Positions 1-8,398 are shown, counted from the stretch's first letter. The stretch is DNA of 64,000 nucleotides from Sphingomonas sp. Leaf34 (GCF_001421805.1 NZ_LMLC01000001.1:1-64000), one strand, 5' to 3'. Made by a program: numbers and translations. The notes: generated from the sequence alone by a model not told the origin.

Positions 1-2
1 CA

Positions 3-92
3 CCAGCTCCGGCACCCGCACCAGCTCCGGCACCCGCACCAGCTCCGGCACCCGCACCAGCTCCGGCACCCGCACCAGCTCCGGCACCCGCC
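3..92 (+). repeat. Five tandem copies of an 18-bp Pro-Ala coding unit
   Basis: The unit ccagctccggcacccgca occurs five times head to tail (3-20, 21-38, 39-56, 57-74, 75-92); only the final base of the last copy differs. It keeps the reading frame and encodes PAPAPA. It may continue to the left of the window. Near-identity of the copies points to recent expansion or slippage. Confidence 0.95.
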
Positions 93-398
93 CCGGCACC
101 AGCGCCCGCTCCAGCACCGGCGCCGACACCTACGCCTGTGCCGGACCTGCCCAATGCGACGCGGCCGTTCCTCGAGGTGCCGCCCGTCCCGGTCCGCGTT
201 CGGACGCCCCCAACGGTCGATATCGTCGAAGGCGGCGTGACCTATCCGGTGCCCGAGCGTCCGGGGACCGTCATCGTCGAAACGCCCGACTCGCCGCGGC
301 CGGTGCAGCCTGTACAACCGTTGTTCGTGCAGCCGACGCCACCGACGCCGATCGCGCCGGTCGTCCCGGTCTATCCACGCAAGCAGGCGCGCCACTAG
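3..398 (+). CDS. Pro/Ala-rich repeat protein, C-terminal part (5' end outside window)
   Basis: Reading from base 3 the frame is open to the TAG at 396-398 and begins with an alternating Pro-Ala tract encoded by five copies of an 18-base unit, then about 85 residues rich in Pro and Val with repeated PVP, PVQP and PTPP motifs and a basic tail ending KQARH. The low-complexity composition suggests an extended, possibly cell-wall-spanning or periplasmic segment, but no domain is recognisable and the N-terminus is missing. One base separates its stop from the start of the YkuD-like gene, so the two are probably co-transcribed and may act together at the envelope. That functional link is inference. 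Confidence 0.7.
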   Translation, partial: PAPAPAPAPAPAPAPAPAPAPAPAPAPAPAPAPAPAPAPAPTPTPVPDLPNATRPFLEVPPVPVRVRTPPTVDIVEGGVTYPVPERPGTVIVETPDSPRPVQPVQPLFVQPTPPTPIAPVVPVYPRKQARH

Positions 399-399
399 G

Positions 400-1074
400 A
401 TGACCGGCACCCAAAGGCGACGAGTGGATTGGCGAGTCCGCCTCGGACTGCTCGCCCTTGCAGTCTCAGGCGCGTCGCCGGTGGCGGCGCGGCCTGTCGC
501 CGACACCGCGACCGTCGCGCCGTTCAAGGGCGAAACGGTTTCCGCCGACGCGCGCGACACGGCGAACTGGGTGACCGCCTCGCACGACAATCATGCGCTG
601 CCGTTCGTCGTCATCGACAAGGTGAATGCAAAGGTGTTCGCGTTCGACGGCGCCGGCATCCTGCGCGGTGCGGCGCCCGCGTTGCTCGGGATGGCGCGCG
701 GCGACGACAGCGTACCGGGAATCGGTCAGCGCAAGCTCGCGACGATTACCCCCGCTGAGCGAACCACGCCCGCGGGTCGTTTCGAAGCGTCGCTCGGTCG
801 CGACTTCGAGCAGGACATATTGTGGATCGATTATGACGCGGCGCTGTCGCTGCACCGCGTGATCGTCGGCCGCCGCATCGATAACCGCGCCGGGCGGCTT
901 GCGTCGCCGACGCCGAGTGACAACCGCATCTCGTATGGCTGCGTCAACGTACCGCCGGGTTTCTACGACGGGGTGGTCAAGCCGCTGTTCACCGGCACGG
1001 TCGGCATCGTCTACATCCTGCCGGAAACCAAGCCGCTGCGAACCGTGTTCGCCGTACCCGTCGCCGCGCACTAG
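400..1074 (+). CDS. YkuD/L,D-transpeptidase-like exported protein with SYGC active-site variant
   Basis: The 224-residue product has a basic N-terminus and hydrophobic stretch (about residues 14-30, ending SPVAA) typical of a signal peptide. Near the C-terminus it has SYGCVNVP (Cys181), which aligns with the SHGC[IV]R/N signature of L,D-transpeptidases that make 3-3 peptidoglycan cross-links or attach proteins to the wall. A His occurs upstream (LHRV, His152) where the family has its conserved His, but the motif His before Gly-Cys is Tyr. The ATG at 400 follows the upstream stop by one base. Family membership is fairly likely; catalytic activity is uncertain because of the His-to-Tyr change. 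Confidence 0.75.
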   Translation: MTGTQRRRVDWRVRLGLLALAVSGASPVAARPVADTATVAPFKGETVSADARDTANWVTASHDNHALPFVVIDKVNAKVFAFDGAGILRGAAPALLGMARGDDSVPGIGQRKLATITPAERTTPAGRFEASLGRDFEQDILWIDYDAALSLHRVIVGRRIDNRAGRLASPTPSDNRISYGCVNVPPGFYDGVVKPLFTGTVGIVYILPETKPLRTVFAVPVAAH

Positions 1075-1124
1075 CGGATCCCGCCGATCCTCTCGCACGC
1101 GGGAGGATTAGGATATCCTGTCCA

Positions 1125-1841
1125 CTACTGGCACCAGGGTCGTTCGCGATACCATTTCGTCAGCACGTATTTGACGCCCTGCTCGACCGGCATACCTTGA
1201 TGCAGAGACGCCGGATTGGGCGCGCCGAACTCGTCCATATTGTTCCAGATCACCAGATTACCTGCTTTCGGCGCAATCATTACGCCCAGGCTCGGGAAGT
1301 TCGTCCGTCCACCCGCCTCGGGTTCGTTGAGGAAGGTCATCGCCGACCAGGTCCGCTGGCCGCCCATCGTCACCTGATCGTGCCAATAAGCCTGGGCGGT
1401 ATCGAAGTAGTCGTGATGCGGCTTGAACTCCTGCCCGACCGCATAGCGCTGGCCCTGCGACGCCTCGCCGTAGCGCGGCTCGAGCCCGGTCAGCAGATCC
1501 AGCTTGGCCTCAACTGCAGTTACAGGGGCCGGGCCCGGGTAGAGATAACAGGTCTCGCTGGTGCGGTGCGACGATGCCGTGCCGGTGCCGACGACCGGCG
1601 ACGGCACGCGGTTCGCATCGATCAGCGCAATCAACGCCGCGCATTCCTCAGGCGCAAGAAAGTTGCGGACGACGTAGAGTTCGACGCCGTTCGCCGGCAT
1701 CCGAACTGCATTGGGATAGCCCGTAACATGATCACGGACCCACGCGGCCGAACTTGATCGGGCCAGGGCTTCGATATGGCTATCGCGAAGATCAACCGTC
1801 GTCTGCCCATTCGGCGCAACAGCATTCGAAAATTGGGTCAT
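1125..1841 (-). CDS. Prolyl 4-hydroxylase-like 2-oxoglutarate/Fe(II) dioxygenase
   Basis: The 238-residue protein matches the P4H alpha-subunit family of 2-oxoglutarate dioxygenases. Visible marks are YAVGQEFKPHHDYFD, giving the iron ligands His142 and Asp144, a distal ligand His214 in SLHQGMPV and the 2-oxoglutarate-binding Lys224 in GVKYVLTKWYRERPW. The sequence RTNFPSLGVMIAPKAGN fits the family's GG.T.FP...v.PkkG motif. It probably hydroxylates a protein or peptide side chain in the cytoplasm, but the substrate cannot be told. The start ATG (1839-1841) lies about 36 bases downstream of a probable transcription start in an AT-rich region. It is transcribed alone and converges on the YkuD-like gene. 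Confidence 0.9.
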   Translation of the reverse strand: MTQFSNAVAPNGQTTVDLRDSHIEALARSSSAAWVRDHVTGYPNAVRMPANGVELYVVRNFLAPEECAALIALIDANRVPSPVVGTGTASSHRTSETCYLYPGPAPVTAVEAKLDLLTGLEPRYGEASQGQRYAVGQEFKPHHDYFDTAQAYWHDQVTMGGQRTWSAMTFLNEPEAGGRTNFPSLGVMIAPKAGNLVIWNNMDEFGAPNPASLHQGMPVEQGVKYVLTKWYRERPWCQ

Positions 1842-1883
1842 GCGTTAGCGCCCCGACAAGATTATCAGATGATCCTACAGTCT

Positions 1884-1912
1884 ATTATAGCCTAACATAA
1901 GTTATATTTTTA
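1884..1912 (-). promoter_or_regulatory. Candidate promoter of the prolyl hydroxylase-like gene
   Basis: On the minus strand a perfect TATAAT (1889 down to 1884) lies in an AT-rich tract that contrasts with the GC-rich surroundings; the -35 region is A-rich without a clear TTGACA. Flanking 7-base inverted words gcctaac (1890-1896) and gttaggc (1965-1971) might be a regulator site, but this is speculative. Confidence 0.45.
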
Positions 1913-2113
1913 TTAGGTGGATCTTTCCGTATAGATCTGTGTTGATCTAGTACGACCAACATAGGTTAGGCAGGTTGCGTGGTTTTCGCCACCACCCCGC
2001 CCTCATGGATGCGCTAAGTCGCACCAGACCGAAGAGGTCGGGAACATCCCCTGCTCCGCTGCCGGCGAGAGCGCTGGGTGACGCGACTGACTCGACATCG
2101 GCGGAGACCTACC

Positions 2114-2305
2114 ATGCAACCGACATTTTTGACGGGCGCGGGATCGCAATCCCTTGCCAAGATACGCTCGACCGATGTTCGCGACACGGTCTCTCCCGCG
2201 CAGCGGATCGCAACCTGCGCGATGGCCGCGGCAATCGCCGCCGAAGCGGAGGACCAGCGTGTGACACAGCGTATCAACGGACGGCAGATCGAGCGCTTCC
2301 GGTAG
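2114..2305 (+). CDS. Small hypothetical protein (63 aa)
   Basis: An ATG at 2114 is preceded by GGAG about 9 bases upstream and opens a 63-codon frame ending at 2305. The product (begins MQPTFLTGAG) has an Ala-rich amphipathic middle and a basic C-terminus, with no recognised domain. It sits alone between the divergent hydroxylase-like gene and the HExxH gene. It could be a chance frame in GC-rich DNA; the ribosome-binding site and the absence of any better gene in 1842-2412 are the only support. Confidence 0.35.
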   Translation: MQPTFLTGAGSQSLAKIRSTDVRDTVSPAQRIATCAMAAAIAAEAEDQRVTQRINGRQIERFR

Positions 2306-2412
2306 GCACACCCTGATCGCCGCCTGATCGCATAGCGATCCGCGGCCTTCGAACGCCGCCACCCAATGCCAGACTCTTGCTCGTCCTCGCGCCTCGCGGG
2401 GCCAGGATTCCC

Positions 2413-2856
2413 ATGTTCAAAAACATTCTCGCCGTCGTCGCAGCATCGCTGCTAGCGCTCGTCCCCCAGCCTGCCGCCGCACAGACGCTGATCCTGCCCG
2501 GCGCACTCCTGCTCGCCGGCTATCGCGCCACCTGTGGGCCGGTCGATACGATGATCCAGCCGATCGACGACATCGCAGCCGCGTACAAGGGCCGCATCAT
2601 CCTCCACCCGCGCCTCCTCAACCTGCCGCGTGCGCAGCAGATCTTCTGGTACACGCATGAATGCGCGCACCAGATCTTCGGGCCGGGCGAAGCCGCGGCA
2701 GATTGCTGGGCGGTGCAGCAGGGCCGGATCCAGGGCTGGTTGTCGCGCGACGAACTGACCCGACTGGGCTCCTCGATGCGCGACTTTCCAGGCGATGCGA
2801 CGCATGACGACGGTAGGGGACGCCTGATCAATATGGAAAAGTGCTTCGCCAAATGA
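2413..2856 (+). CDS. Small exported protein with HExxH zinc-protease-like motif
   Basis: From ATG 2413 the product is 147 residues with a clear signal peptide (MFKNILAVVAASLLALVPQPAAA, cleaved near residue 23). The mature part contains THECAHQ (His82, Glu83, His86) followed by GEAAADCWAVQQG, the pattern HExxH...E..AD found in small zinc metallopeptidase folds. Cys41, Cys98 and Cys144 could form disulfides, fitting a periplasmic location. The frame can be extended to a TTG at 2377, but the ATG places the signal peptide at the N-terminus. It is much smaller than usual proteases, so a minimal peptidase domain or a non-proteolytic relative are both possible. Confidence 0.75.
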   Translation: MFKNILAVVAASLLALVPQPAAAQTLILPGALLLAGYRATCGPVDTMIQPIDDIAAAYKGRIILHPRLLNLPRAQQIFWYTHECAHQIFGPGEAAADCWAVQQGRIQGWLSRDELTRLGSSMRDFPGDATHDDGRGRLINMEKCFAK

Positions 2857-2971
2857 AGCACTTACTCGGCATCGCCATTTCACGGTCCGGCACCACGCTG
2901 CAGCGCGTAAGCACGAAATGATGGGAACAGCTTCAGCGCGCGATCTGTTTTATCGCGACTAGGAGACCGCC

Positions 2972-4057
2972 ATGTTCACCCCGCCCGTACGCTACACCCC
3001 CGACGTCGAAACCATCGCATTGGACGAACAGGATACGATCAAGCGATTGAACAGCGCCTTCGACATCATCCTTGAACGGACCGCCGAGGATTACGGTCAC
3101 GCGGTTCGCTCGGTCCATGCCAAGTCGCATGGCATATTGCGCGGCGAGATGCTTATTGACGGCGACCTGCCGCCAGAACTCGCGCAGGGCCTCTTCGCCA
3201 AGCCCGGCACGCATCCAGTCTATCTTCGGATGTCGACCAACGCCGGCGATATTTTGCCCGATACGATCAGCCTGCCGCGCGGCCTCGCGATCAAGGTGCT
3301 CGACGTCGAGGGGGAGCGACTGCCCGGTGCGCAAGGCACAACGCAGGATTTCATCATGGTCAACGGCAAGGTCTTCCAGGCCAAGACCGCGGACAAATTC
3401 CTTGGCAATCTCAAGCTGCTCGCCAGAACGACCGATCGGATCGAGGGCGTGAAGAAGGTCGCCTCGGCGACGTTGCGCGGCGTCCGTCAGGCGATCGAAG
3501 CGGTTGGACTCGAGCCACCCGCCGCGGTCAACTCACTCGGCGGTGCGCCCCAGGCCGAGCCGCTTGGCGAAACCTATTATTCGACCACGCCCTTTCGCTA
3601 CGGCGCGTATATCGCGAAGTTCAGCATCGCCCCAGTCGCGCCGGCGATGACCGCGCTGACCGGCTCGGAGATCGACGTCGACGGTCGCGACAACGCAATC
3701 CGTGAAGACGTGCAGGTCGAAATGCGCGGCATCGATGCGGAATGGGAGTTTCGCGTGCAACTCTGCCGGGACCTCGAAAAGCAGCCGGTCGAGGATCCGA
3801 CGGTGGCCTGGGACGAACAGGACGCGCCGTTCGTCAAGGTTGCCACGATCCGCGCCGCGGCGCAGGACAGCTGGGATCCGGCGCTCGTCCAGGCGGTCAA
3901 CGAAGAGATGCGCTTCGGGATCTGGACGGGTCTCGCCGCGCACCAGCCGCTCGGCAACATCAATCGTGCACGCAATGAGGCGTATCGCCACTCCGCCGAT
4001 TTCCGCGCCCGCGTCAACGGCTGCCCTTATCATGAGCCCGCTGCAACGGATGCATGA
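2972..4057 (+). CDS. Catalase-family haem protein
   Basis: The 361-residue product fits the short catalase-like family related to haem catalases and catalase-type peroxidases. Catalase-like features are RSVHAKSHGILRGEM near residue 50 (distal His region), PVYLRMS, the RGLAIKV segment, QDFIMVN and a C-terminal HQPLGNINRAR followed by EAYRHSADFR. It lacks the full length of classic catalases, so activity may be peroxidatic or organic-hydroperoxide directed. AGGAG lies about 8 bases before ATG 2972. No signal peptide is seen, so it is probably cytoplasmic. The convergent ohr/ohrR neighbours suggest a shared role in peroxide defence, which is inference. Confidence 0.88.
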   Translation: MFTPPVRYTPDVETIALDEQDTIKRLNSAFDIILERTAEDYGHAVRSVHAKSHGILRGEMLIDGDLPPELAQGLFAKPGTHPVYLRMSTNAGDILPDTISLPRGLAIKVLDVEGERLPGAQGTTQDFIMVNGKVFQAKTADKFLGNLKLLARTTDRIEGVKKVASATLRGVRQAIEAVGLEPPAAVNSLGGAPQAEPLGETYYSTTPFRYGAYIAKFSIAPVAPAMTALTGSEIDVDGRDNAIREDVQVEMRGIDAEWEFRVQLCRDLEKQPVEDPTVAWDEQDAPFVKVATIRAAAQDSWDPALVQAVNEEMRFGIWTGLAAHQPLGNINRARNEAYRHSADFRARVNGCPYHEPAATDA

Positions 4058-4225
4058 AACGCCGCAATATGCCTGCGGTCAACGGACGCTGAGGAGACCG
4101 ATCACGCATACGAGACGTTCGCGATCGTGATGCTGGAATGCAAGACGGCGGTAATTCGGTGTCGAGCACGGGAGCGGTATCTGGCGATATCGCTCCCATG
4201 TATCATACGGGTATGAAGGCGACGA

Positions 4226-4651
4226 TCAGGCGAGCGTCAGTCCCACCTCTACGTTGCCGCGCGTCGCATTCGAGTAGGGGCATATCTGGTGCGCGGCATC
4301 GATCAGTTCCTGCGCGGTGCCGCGGTCCAGCCCGGGCAGGTCGACGAGCAGATCGGTGGTGATGCCGAACCCGCCAGCCGAGCGCGGGCCAATGCCGACC
4401 GTCGCGGTAACCTTGGCATCGTCGGGAACCTTGACCTTCATTTGCTGGCCCGCGACCTTCAGTGCGCCGATGAAGCACGCCGAATAGCCCGCCGCGAACA
4501 GCTGCTCGGGGTTGGTGCCGTCGCCGCCTGCCCCGCCCAGCTCCCTGGGCGTCGACAACTTTGCTTCGAACCGGCCGTCCTCGCTCGAGGCAGCGCCTTC
4601 GCGGCCGCCGATGGCGGAGGCGGTCGTGGTGTACTTGACGTCGACGGACAT
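4226..4651 (-). CDS. ohr: Organic hydroperoxide resistance peroxiredoxin Ohr
   Basis: The 141-residue protein is a typical Ohr/OsmC-fold thiol peroxidase that reduces organic hydroperoxides. The two redox cysteines are seen in AGYSACFIGAL (Cys59) and ICPYSNATRGN (Cys124), and NPEQLFAAGYSAC is the family signature. The frame remains open upstream, but ATG 4651 is preceded by a strong GAAGGAG and gives the family-typical N-terminus MSVDVKYTTTA. It is divergent from the MarR-type ohrR gene, the usual arrangement for hydroperoxide-inducible control. Confidence 0.95.
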   Translation of the reverse strand: MSVDVKYTTTASAIGGREGAASSEDGRFEAKLSTPRELGGAGGDGTNPEQLFAAGYSACFIGALKVAGQQMKVKVPDDAKVTATVGIGPRSAGGFGITTDLLVDLPGLDRGTAQELIDAAHQICPYSNATRGNVEVGLTLA

Positions 4652-4686
4652 AATGAGCTCCTTCTCGTTATAATGCTTATCGCGGT

Positions 4687-4698
4687 TCCTATTTAGGA
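4687..4698. promoter_or_regulatory. Candidate OhrR operator palindrome between ohr and ohrR
   Basis: The 162-base divergent intergenic region contains the perfect palindrome tcctatttagga. It lies just upstream of a TATAAC-like -10 for ohr on the minus strand, where binding would cover the promoter. OhrR-type regulators are known to bind short AT-rich palindromes next to ohr; assignment here is inference from position and symmetry. Confidence 0.45.
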
Positions 4699-4813
4699 TT
4701 GGGGCAGCATCGCGTCCAGTCTCCGCACCGACGCATCGCAGATTTTCCTCCTGAAACGCCTCAATGCGAGAGTGGTGGATTGGCTCGGCAGACGAAAAGG
4801 CTAGGATCACCAC

Positions 4814-5269
4814 ATGATCGCACCGCTCAACCACCCACTCGGGCTGGATAATCAGCTATGTTTCTCGCTTTACGGCGCATCGATCGCGATGGGGCGCGTC
4901 TATAAGCCGATGCTGGACGAGCTCGGCATCACCTACCCACAATATCTCGTGCTACACGCGCTCTGGGAGCAGGATGCGCGGACAATCGGTGCGATCGCCG
5001 AGCGGCTGGCGCTTGAATCCAGCACGATCACACCACTGGTGAAACGCCTTGCGGTCGCCGGGCTGGTGACCCGCGAGCGCGATCCGGCCGACGAGCGCAA
5101 CGTCCGCGTCAAGCTGACCGACCAAGGTCACGCCTTGCAGCAGGAGAGCGCATGCCTCGCCGAAAACGTGCTCGCGCGGACCGGGCTAACCGCTGCGGAG
5201 ATCGCAGTATTGACCGGGCAGATCCAGACCCTGCGCCGCGCCTTGGCGGAGAGCAGCGATAACGCGTGA
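4814..5269 (+). CDS. ohrR: MarR-family organic hydroperoxide sensor OhrR
   Basis: The 151-residue protein is a winged-helix MarR regulator (DNA-reading region about residues 55-95, ending in the wing with DPADERNVRVKLT). The N-terminal NQLCFSLYGAS holds Cys16, the position of the peroxidatic Cys of OhrR, and a second Cys114 is placed as in two-cysteine OhrR proteins. Oxidation of Cys16 by organic peroxides would release the repressor from the ohr promoter. ATG 4814 follows AGGATCACCAC. It faces away from ohr across a shared regulatory region. Confidence 0.92.
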   Translation: MIAPLNHPLGLDNQLCFSLYGASIAMGRVYKPMLDELGITYPQYLVLHALWEQDARTIGAIAERLALESSTITPLVKRLAVAGLVTRERDPADERNVRVKLTDQGHALQQESACLAENVLARTGLTAAEIAVLTGQIQTLRRALAESSDNA

Positions 5270-5362
5270 GTGCGACAGGGTGACGCCGCGGCGCGATGAT
5301 TGCGTACCGTCCACAGTACATCCGCAACCCAGGTCGCCGCCGCGGCGTTATAGGCTGCACGC

Positions 5363-6085
5363 ATGATCAAGGTCGCCAGTTATAATATCCACAAGGGCAT
5401 AGGCCTAGACCGTCGGCGCAATCCCGAGCGCGTGGTCGAGGTGTTGCGCGAGATCGACGCCGACGTGATCGCGCTCCAAGAGGCGGATCGCCGGTTCGGG
5501 GCGAAGGCGTGCGTACTGCCGCACCATCTTCTCGAAGAACATAGTGACTGGGTTCCGGTCGACTTCGGCCTGCGCTCACTCAGCATGGGCTGGCACGGTA
5601 ACGTCATCCTCGTTCGCAAGTCCGCCGAAATTCTCGGCTGCACGGCAATCCATCTGCCTGCGCTCGAACCGCGCGGCGCGGTGATGGCCGACGTGCGCCT
5701 GCCGGGCGGCATGATACGCGTGTTGGGCATGCACCTCGACCTGTCGGGATTGTGGCGGCGCAAGCAGGCGGCGGCAGTCATGGCGCACGTCGACACATGC
5801 GCGCACCGCCATCCGACCGTGATGATGGGTGATCTGAACGAATGGAGTGCGGGCGCCGGGTGCCTGCGCGATTTCGCGCGCGACTATGCGTTCGCGGAGA
5901 CGGGGGCGAGCTTCCACTCACGGCGCGCGATCGCGCGGCTCGACCGGATCATGGTTTCGCGCGAATTGAACGTGGTCGATTGCGGCGTGCATGCCAGCCC
6001 GGCGGCGCGGAAAGCGTCGGATCATCTGCCAATCTGGGCTATGCTTGAACCCAAGGTGCTCGAACCGACGGCCTCAGGCTCCTAA
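5363..6085 (+). CDS. Endonuclease/exonuclease/phosphatase-family hydrolase
   Basis: The 240-residue product has the metal-dependent EEP fold signatures: SYNIHKGIG near the start, LQEAD with the metal-binding Glu, GDLNEW, and the C-terminal SDHLPIWA with the catalytic Asp-His. Proteins of this group act on nucleic acids, phosphoinositides, sphingomyelin or other phosphodiesters, and the substrate cannot be inferred. No signal peptide or membrane segment is evident. It lies 24 bases upstream of the patatin-like gene on the same strand, so the pair may form an operon. Confidence 0.88.
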   Translation: MIKVASYNIHKGIGLDRRRNPERVVEVLREIDADVIALQEADRRFGAKACVLPHHLLEEHSDWVPVDFGLRSLSMGWHGNVILVRKSAEILGCTAIHLPALEPRGAVMADVRLPGGMIRVLGMHLDLSGLWRRKQAAAVMAHVDTCAHRHPTVMMGDLNEWSAGAGCLRDFARDYAFAETGASFHSRRAIARLDRIMVSRELNVVDCGVHASPAARKASDHLPIWAMLEPKVLEPTASGS

Positions 6086-6109
6086 TCGACACCCGGACGA
6101 GGATGTAGA

Positions 6110-8398
6110 ATGCGCGAGAAGGAACTGCGACTGGCGCTCGTCTGCTATGGCGGGATCAGCCTCGCGGTCTACATGCACGGCATCACCAAGGAGATCTGGC
6201 GGCTGGTCTGCGCCAGTCGCGCATTTCATGACGGCGAGGCGCCGAAGGGCGGCAGCCAAGGCGTGTATCATGCGCTTCTCCAGGAAATCGAGGATCATGC
6301 CTCGATCCGGGTGCGGGTTCTCGGGGACATCATCGCCGGTGCCAGCGCGGGCGGGATCAACGGCATCTTCCTCGCGCAGGCGATCGCGACCGGCCAGAGC
6401 CTCGATCCGCTGACCGACCTTTGGATGACGTCCGCCGATGTCGAGGCGCTGATCGATACCGAAGCGGCACCGCGATCGCGATTCTCGAAGGCATGGGCGA
6501 TGCCGTTGGCGTGGATGGCGGCGGGGCGGAGCACCGACAAGGTAGACGCGCTCGACGAGCCGACGCGCGAGGAAGTACGCACCAAGCTGTCGCATTTCAT
6601 TCGGTCGCGATGGTTCGAGCCGCCGTTCGGGGGGGAGACCTTCACCAACCTGCTGCTCGATGCGTTCGACGCGATGGCCGCCAGCGAACGCGGACCGCGG
6701 CTGTTGCCGCCGGGTCAGCCGCTCGATCTGTTCGTGACGGTGACCGACTTTTCGGGACATCCCGAACGCCTGCAGCTCAATTCGCCCGCCGAGGTGGTCG
6801 AGACCGAGCACCGGCTGGTAGTCGACTTCACCGACAATGGCGGCGTCTGCGACACGCTGGCGCCGCGCGCGGAGCTGGCGTTCGCGGCGCGTGCGACGTC
6901 GAGTTTTCCGGGCGCGTTCCCGCCGTTCACGGTTGCCGAACTGGACGGTGTTCTGGCGCAGCGCAAGATCGCGTGGCCAGGACGCACCGAGTTTCTGGCG
7001 CGCGTGTTGCCCCGCCATACCGCAGCGAACGCGGCCGAAGGCGCCGTGCTGATCGATGGGTCGGTGCTCGCCAACGCGCCGTTTCGCCCTGCGCTCGATG
7101 CGCTGAAGGACCGCCCCGCACGTCGTCAGATCGACCGGCGCTTCATCTATATCGACCCCTCCCCCGGCATCAAACTGCGGCTGAACCGCGGCGAAGGCAC
7201 ACCCGGCTTCTTCCAGACGATTATCGGCGCGATCAGTGACATTCCCCGCCAGCAACCGATCCGCGACAATCTCGAGGCGATCGCCGAACGTTCGGCGCGG
7301 ATCGACCGGATGCGTGGGATCGTCACCGCGATCCGTCCCGAGGTTGAGGCCGATGTCGAATCGCTGTTCGGCCACACGCTGTTCCTCGACCGGCCGACCG
7401 CGCCCCGGTTGATCGCATGGCGGCGGCGCGCGCAGAAGGCAGCCGCGACGAGTTCGGGCTATGGGTTCGTCGCCTATGGCCACCTGAAACGCAGTGCAGT
7501 GATCGAGACGATCGCCGGGCTCTTGTACCAGGCGGGGCGGCATCACAGTCCGCGGCGGCTGGATCAGATCCGCGCCGCGATCGTTGCGCGGGTCGCGGCG
7601 ACGGGGGCGGACCAGCTGGGCGCGGGGTTTGCGAACGGGGCCAGTAGCGCGTCGATCGCCTTCCTGCGGACCTTCGACATCGGCTTCCGCATCCGCCGGC
7701 TGCGGCTGATGGCGCGGCGCCTGTCCGAGGTCGAGACCGCCGCCGACGAACCCGAACTCGCCCCGATGCGCGATGCGATCTACGAATCGCTGTCGCCCTA
7801 TCTGGATCGGCTGCGCGGTGAGATGCATGCCGGGATGCACGACGCCGTCCGCGCGATGAAAGGCGACGCGACCGCGGTGCTGGAGACGCTCGGGCGGACG
7901 TTCGACCTCGAACGCCTCGATGCAGAAACCGACCAGCGGCTGGCGGAGGCGTTTGCCGCACTAGCAAAATCTGCGCGACGGACGCTGTTGCTCGCCTATC
8001 TTGGCTTTCCGTATTTCGACACGGCGACACTGCCGTTGTTGCAAGGCGAAGGGCTTGACGAGTTCGATCCGATCAAGGTCGATCGGATCGCCCCGGACGA
8101 CGCGACCGCAATCCGGTCCGGGGGCGCGGAGGCGACGTTGAAGGGAATCCAGTTCGGCACGTTCGGTGCCTTCTTCAGTCGTGCCTACCGCGAGAACGAT
8201 TATCTCTGGGGGCGGCTGCACGGATCGGAGCGGATGATCGACATCACCGTCTCCACGCTCCCACAGACCGTGCGGATGAAACCGGGGCGCGTTGCGGCGA
8301 TCAAGCGCGCGGCGTTTCTGGCAATCCTCGACGAGGAGGAGCCGAGGCTGACCGCAATCCTGCCGCTGATTGCGCAATTGCGGACTGAAATCGGCTAA
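6110..8398 (+). CDS. Large patatin-like phospholipase (DUF3376-type)
   Basis: The 762-residue protein carries the patatin Ser-Asp dyad: GASAG (Ser79) in DIIAGASAGGINGIF and DGSVLANAPF further on. An oxyanion-type glycine motif YGGISLAVYMHG precedes at residues 13-24. The long C-terminal half (about 400 residues, helical, rich in Arg and Leu) fits the bacterial patatin proteins with a DUF3376 extension. It probably deacylates membrane lipids from the cytosolic side. ATG 6110 has GAGGA 9 bases upstream. It sits in likely operon with the EEP phosphodiesterase, so both may act in lipid turnover (inference). Confidence 0.88.
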   Translation: MREKELRLALVCYGGISLAVYMHGITKEIWRLVCASRAFHDGEAPKGGSQGVYHALLQEIEDHASIRVRVLGDIIAGASAGGINGIFLAQAIATGQSLDPLTDLWMTSADVEALIDTEAAPRSRFSKAWAMPLAWMAAGRSTDKVDALDEPTREEVRTKLSHFIRSRWFEPPFGGETFTNLLLDAFDAMAASERGPRLLPPGQPLDLFVTVTDFSGHPERLQLNSPAEVVETEHRLVVDFTDNGGVCDTLAPRAELAFAARATSSFPGAFPPFTVAELDGVLAQRKIAWPGRTEFLARVLPRHTAANAAEGAVLIDGSVLANAPFRPALDALKDRPARRQIDRRFIYIDPSPGIKLRLNRGEGTPGFFQTIIGAISDIPRQQPIRDNLEAIAERSARIDRMRGIVTAIRPEVEADVESLFGHTLFLDRPTAPRLIAWRRRAQKAAATSSGYGFVAYGHLKRSAVIETIAGLLYQAGRHHSPRRLDQIRAAIVARVAATGADQLGAGFANGASSASIAFLRTFDIGFRIRRLRLMARRLSEVETAADEPELAPMRDAIYESLSPYLDRLRGEMHAGMHDAVRAMKGDATAVLETLGRTFDLERLDAETDQRLAEAFAALAKSARRTLLLAYLGFPYFDTATLPLLQGEGLDEFDPIKVDRIAPDDATAIRSGGAEATLKGIQFGTFGAFFSRAYRENDYLWGRLHGSERMIDITVSTLPQTVRMKPGRVAAIKRAAFLAILDEEEPRLTAILPLIAQLRTEIG

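Noticed and set aside
3..92. Possible CRISPR-like array
   Set aside because: The units are contiguous without spacers and keep a Pro-Ala reading frame, so it is a coding repeat.
1975..2316. 113-codon plus-strand frame upstream of the HExxH gene
   Set aside because: It overlaps the better supported small frame at 2114, has no ribosome-binding site and Arg-rich shadow-like composition.
6074..7840. Long antisense frame over the patatin gene
   Set aside because: The same GC-bias shadow effect; the patatin motifs on the plus strand are clear.
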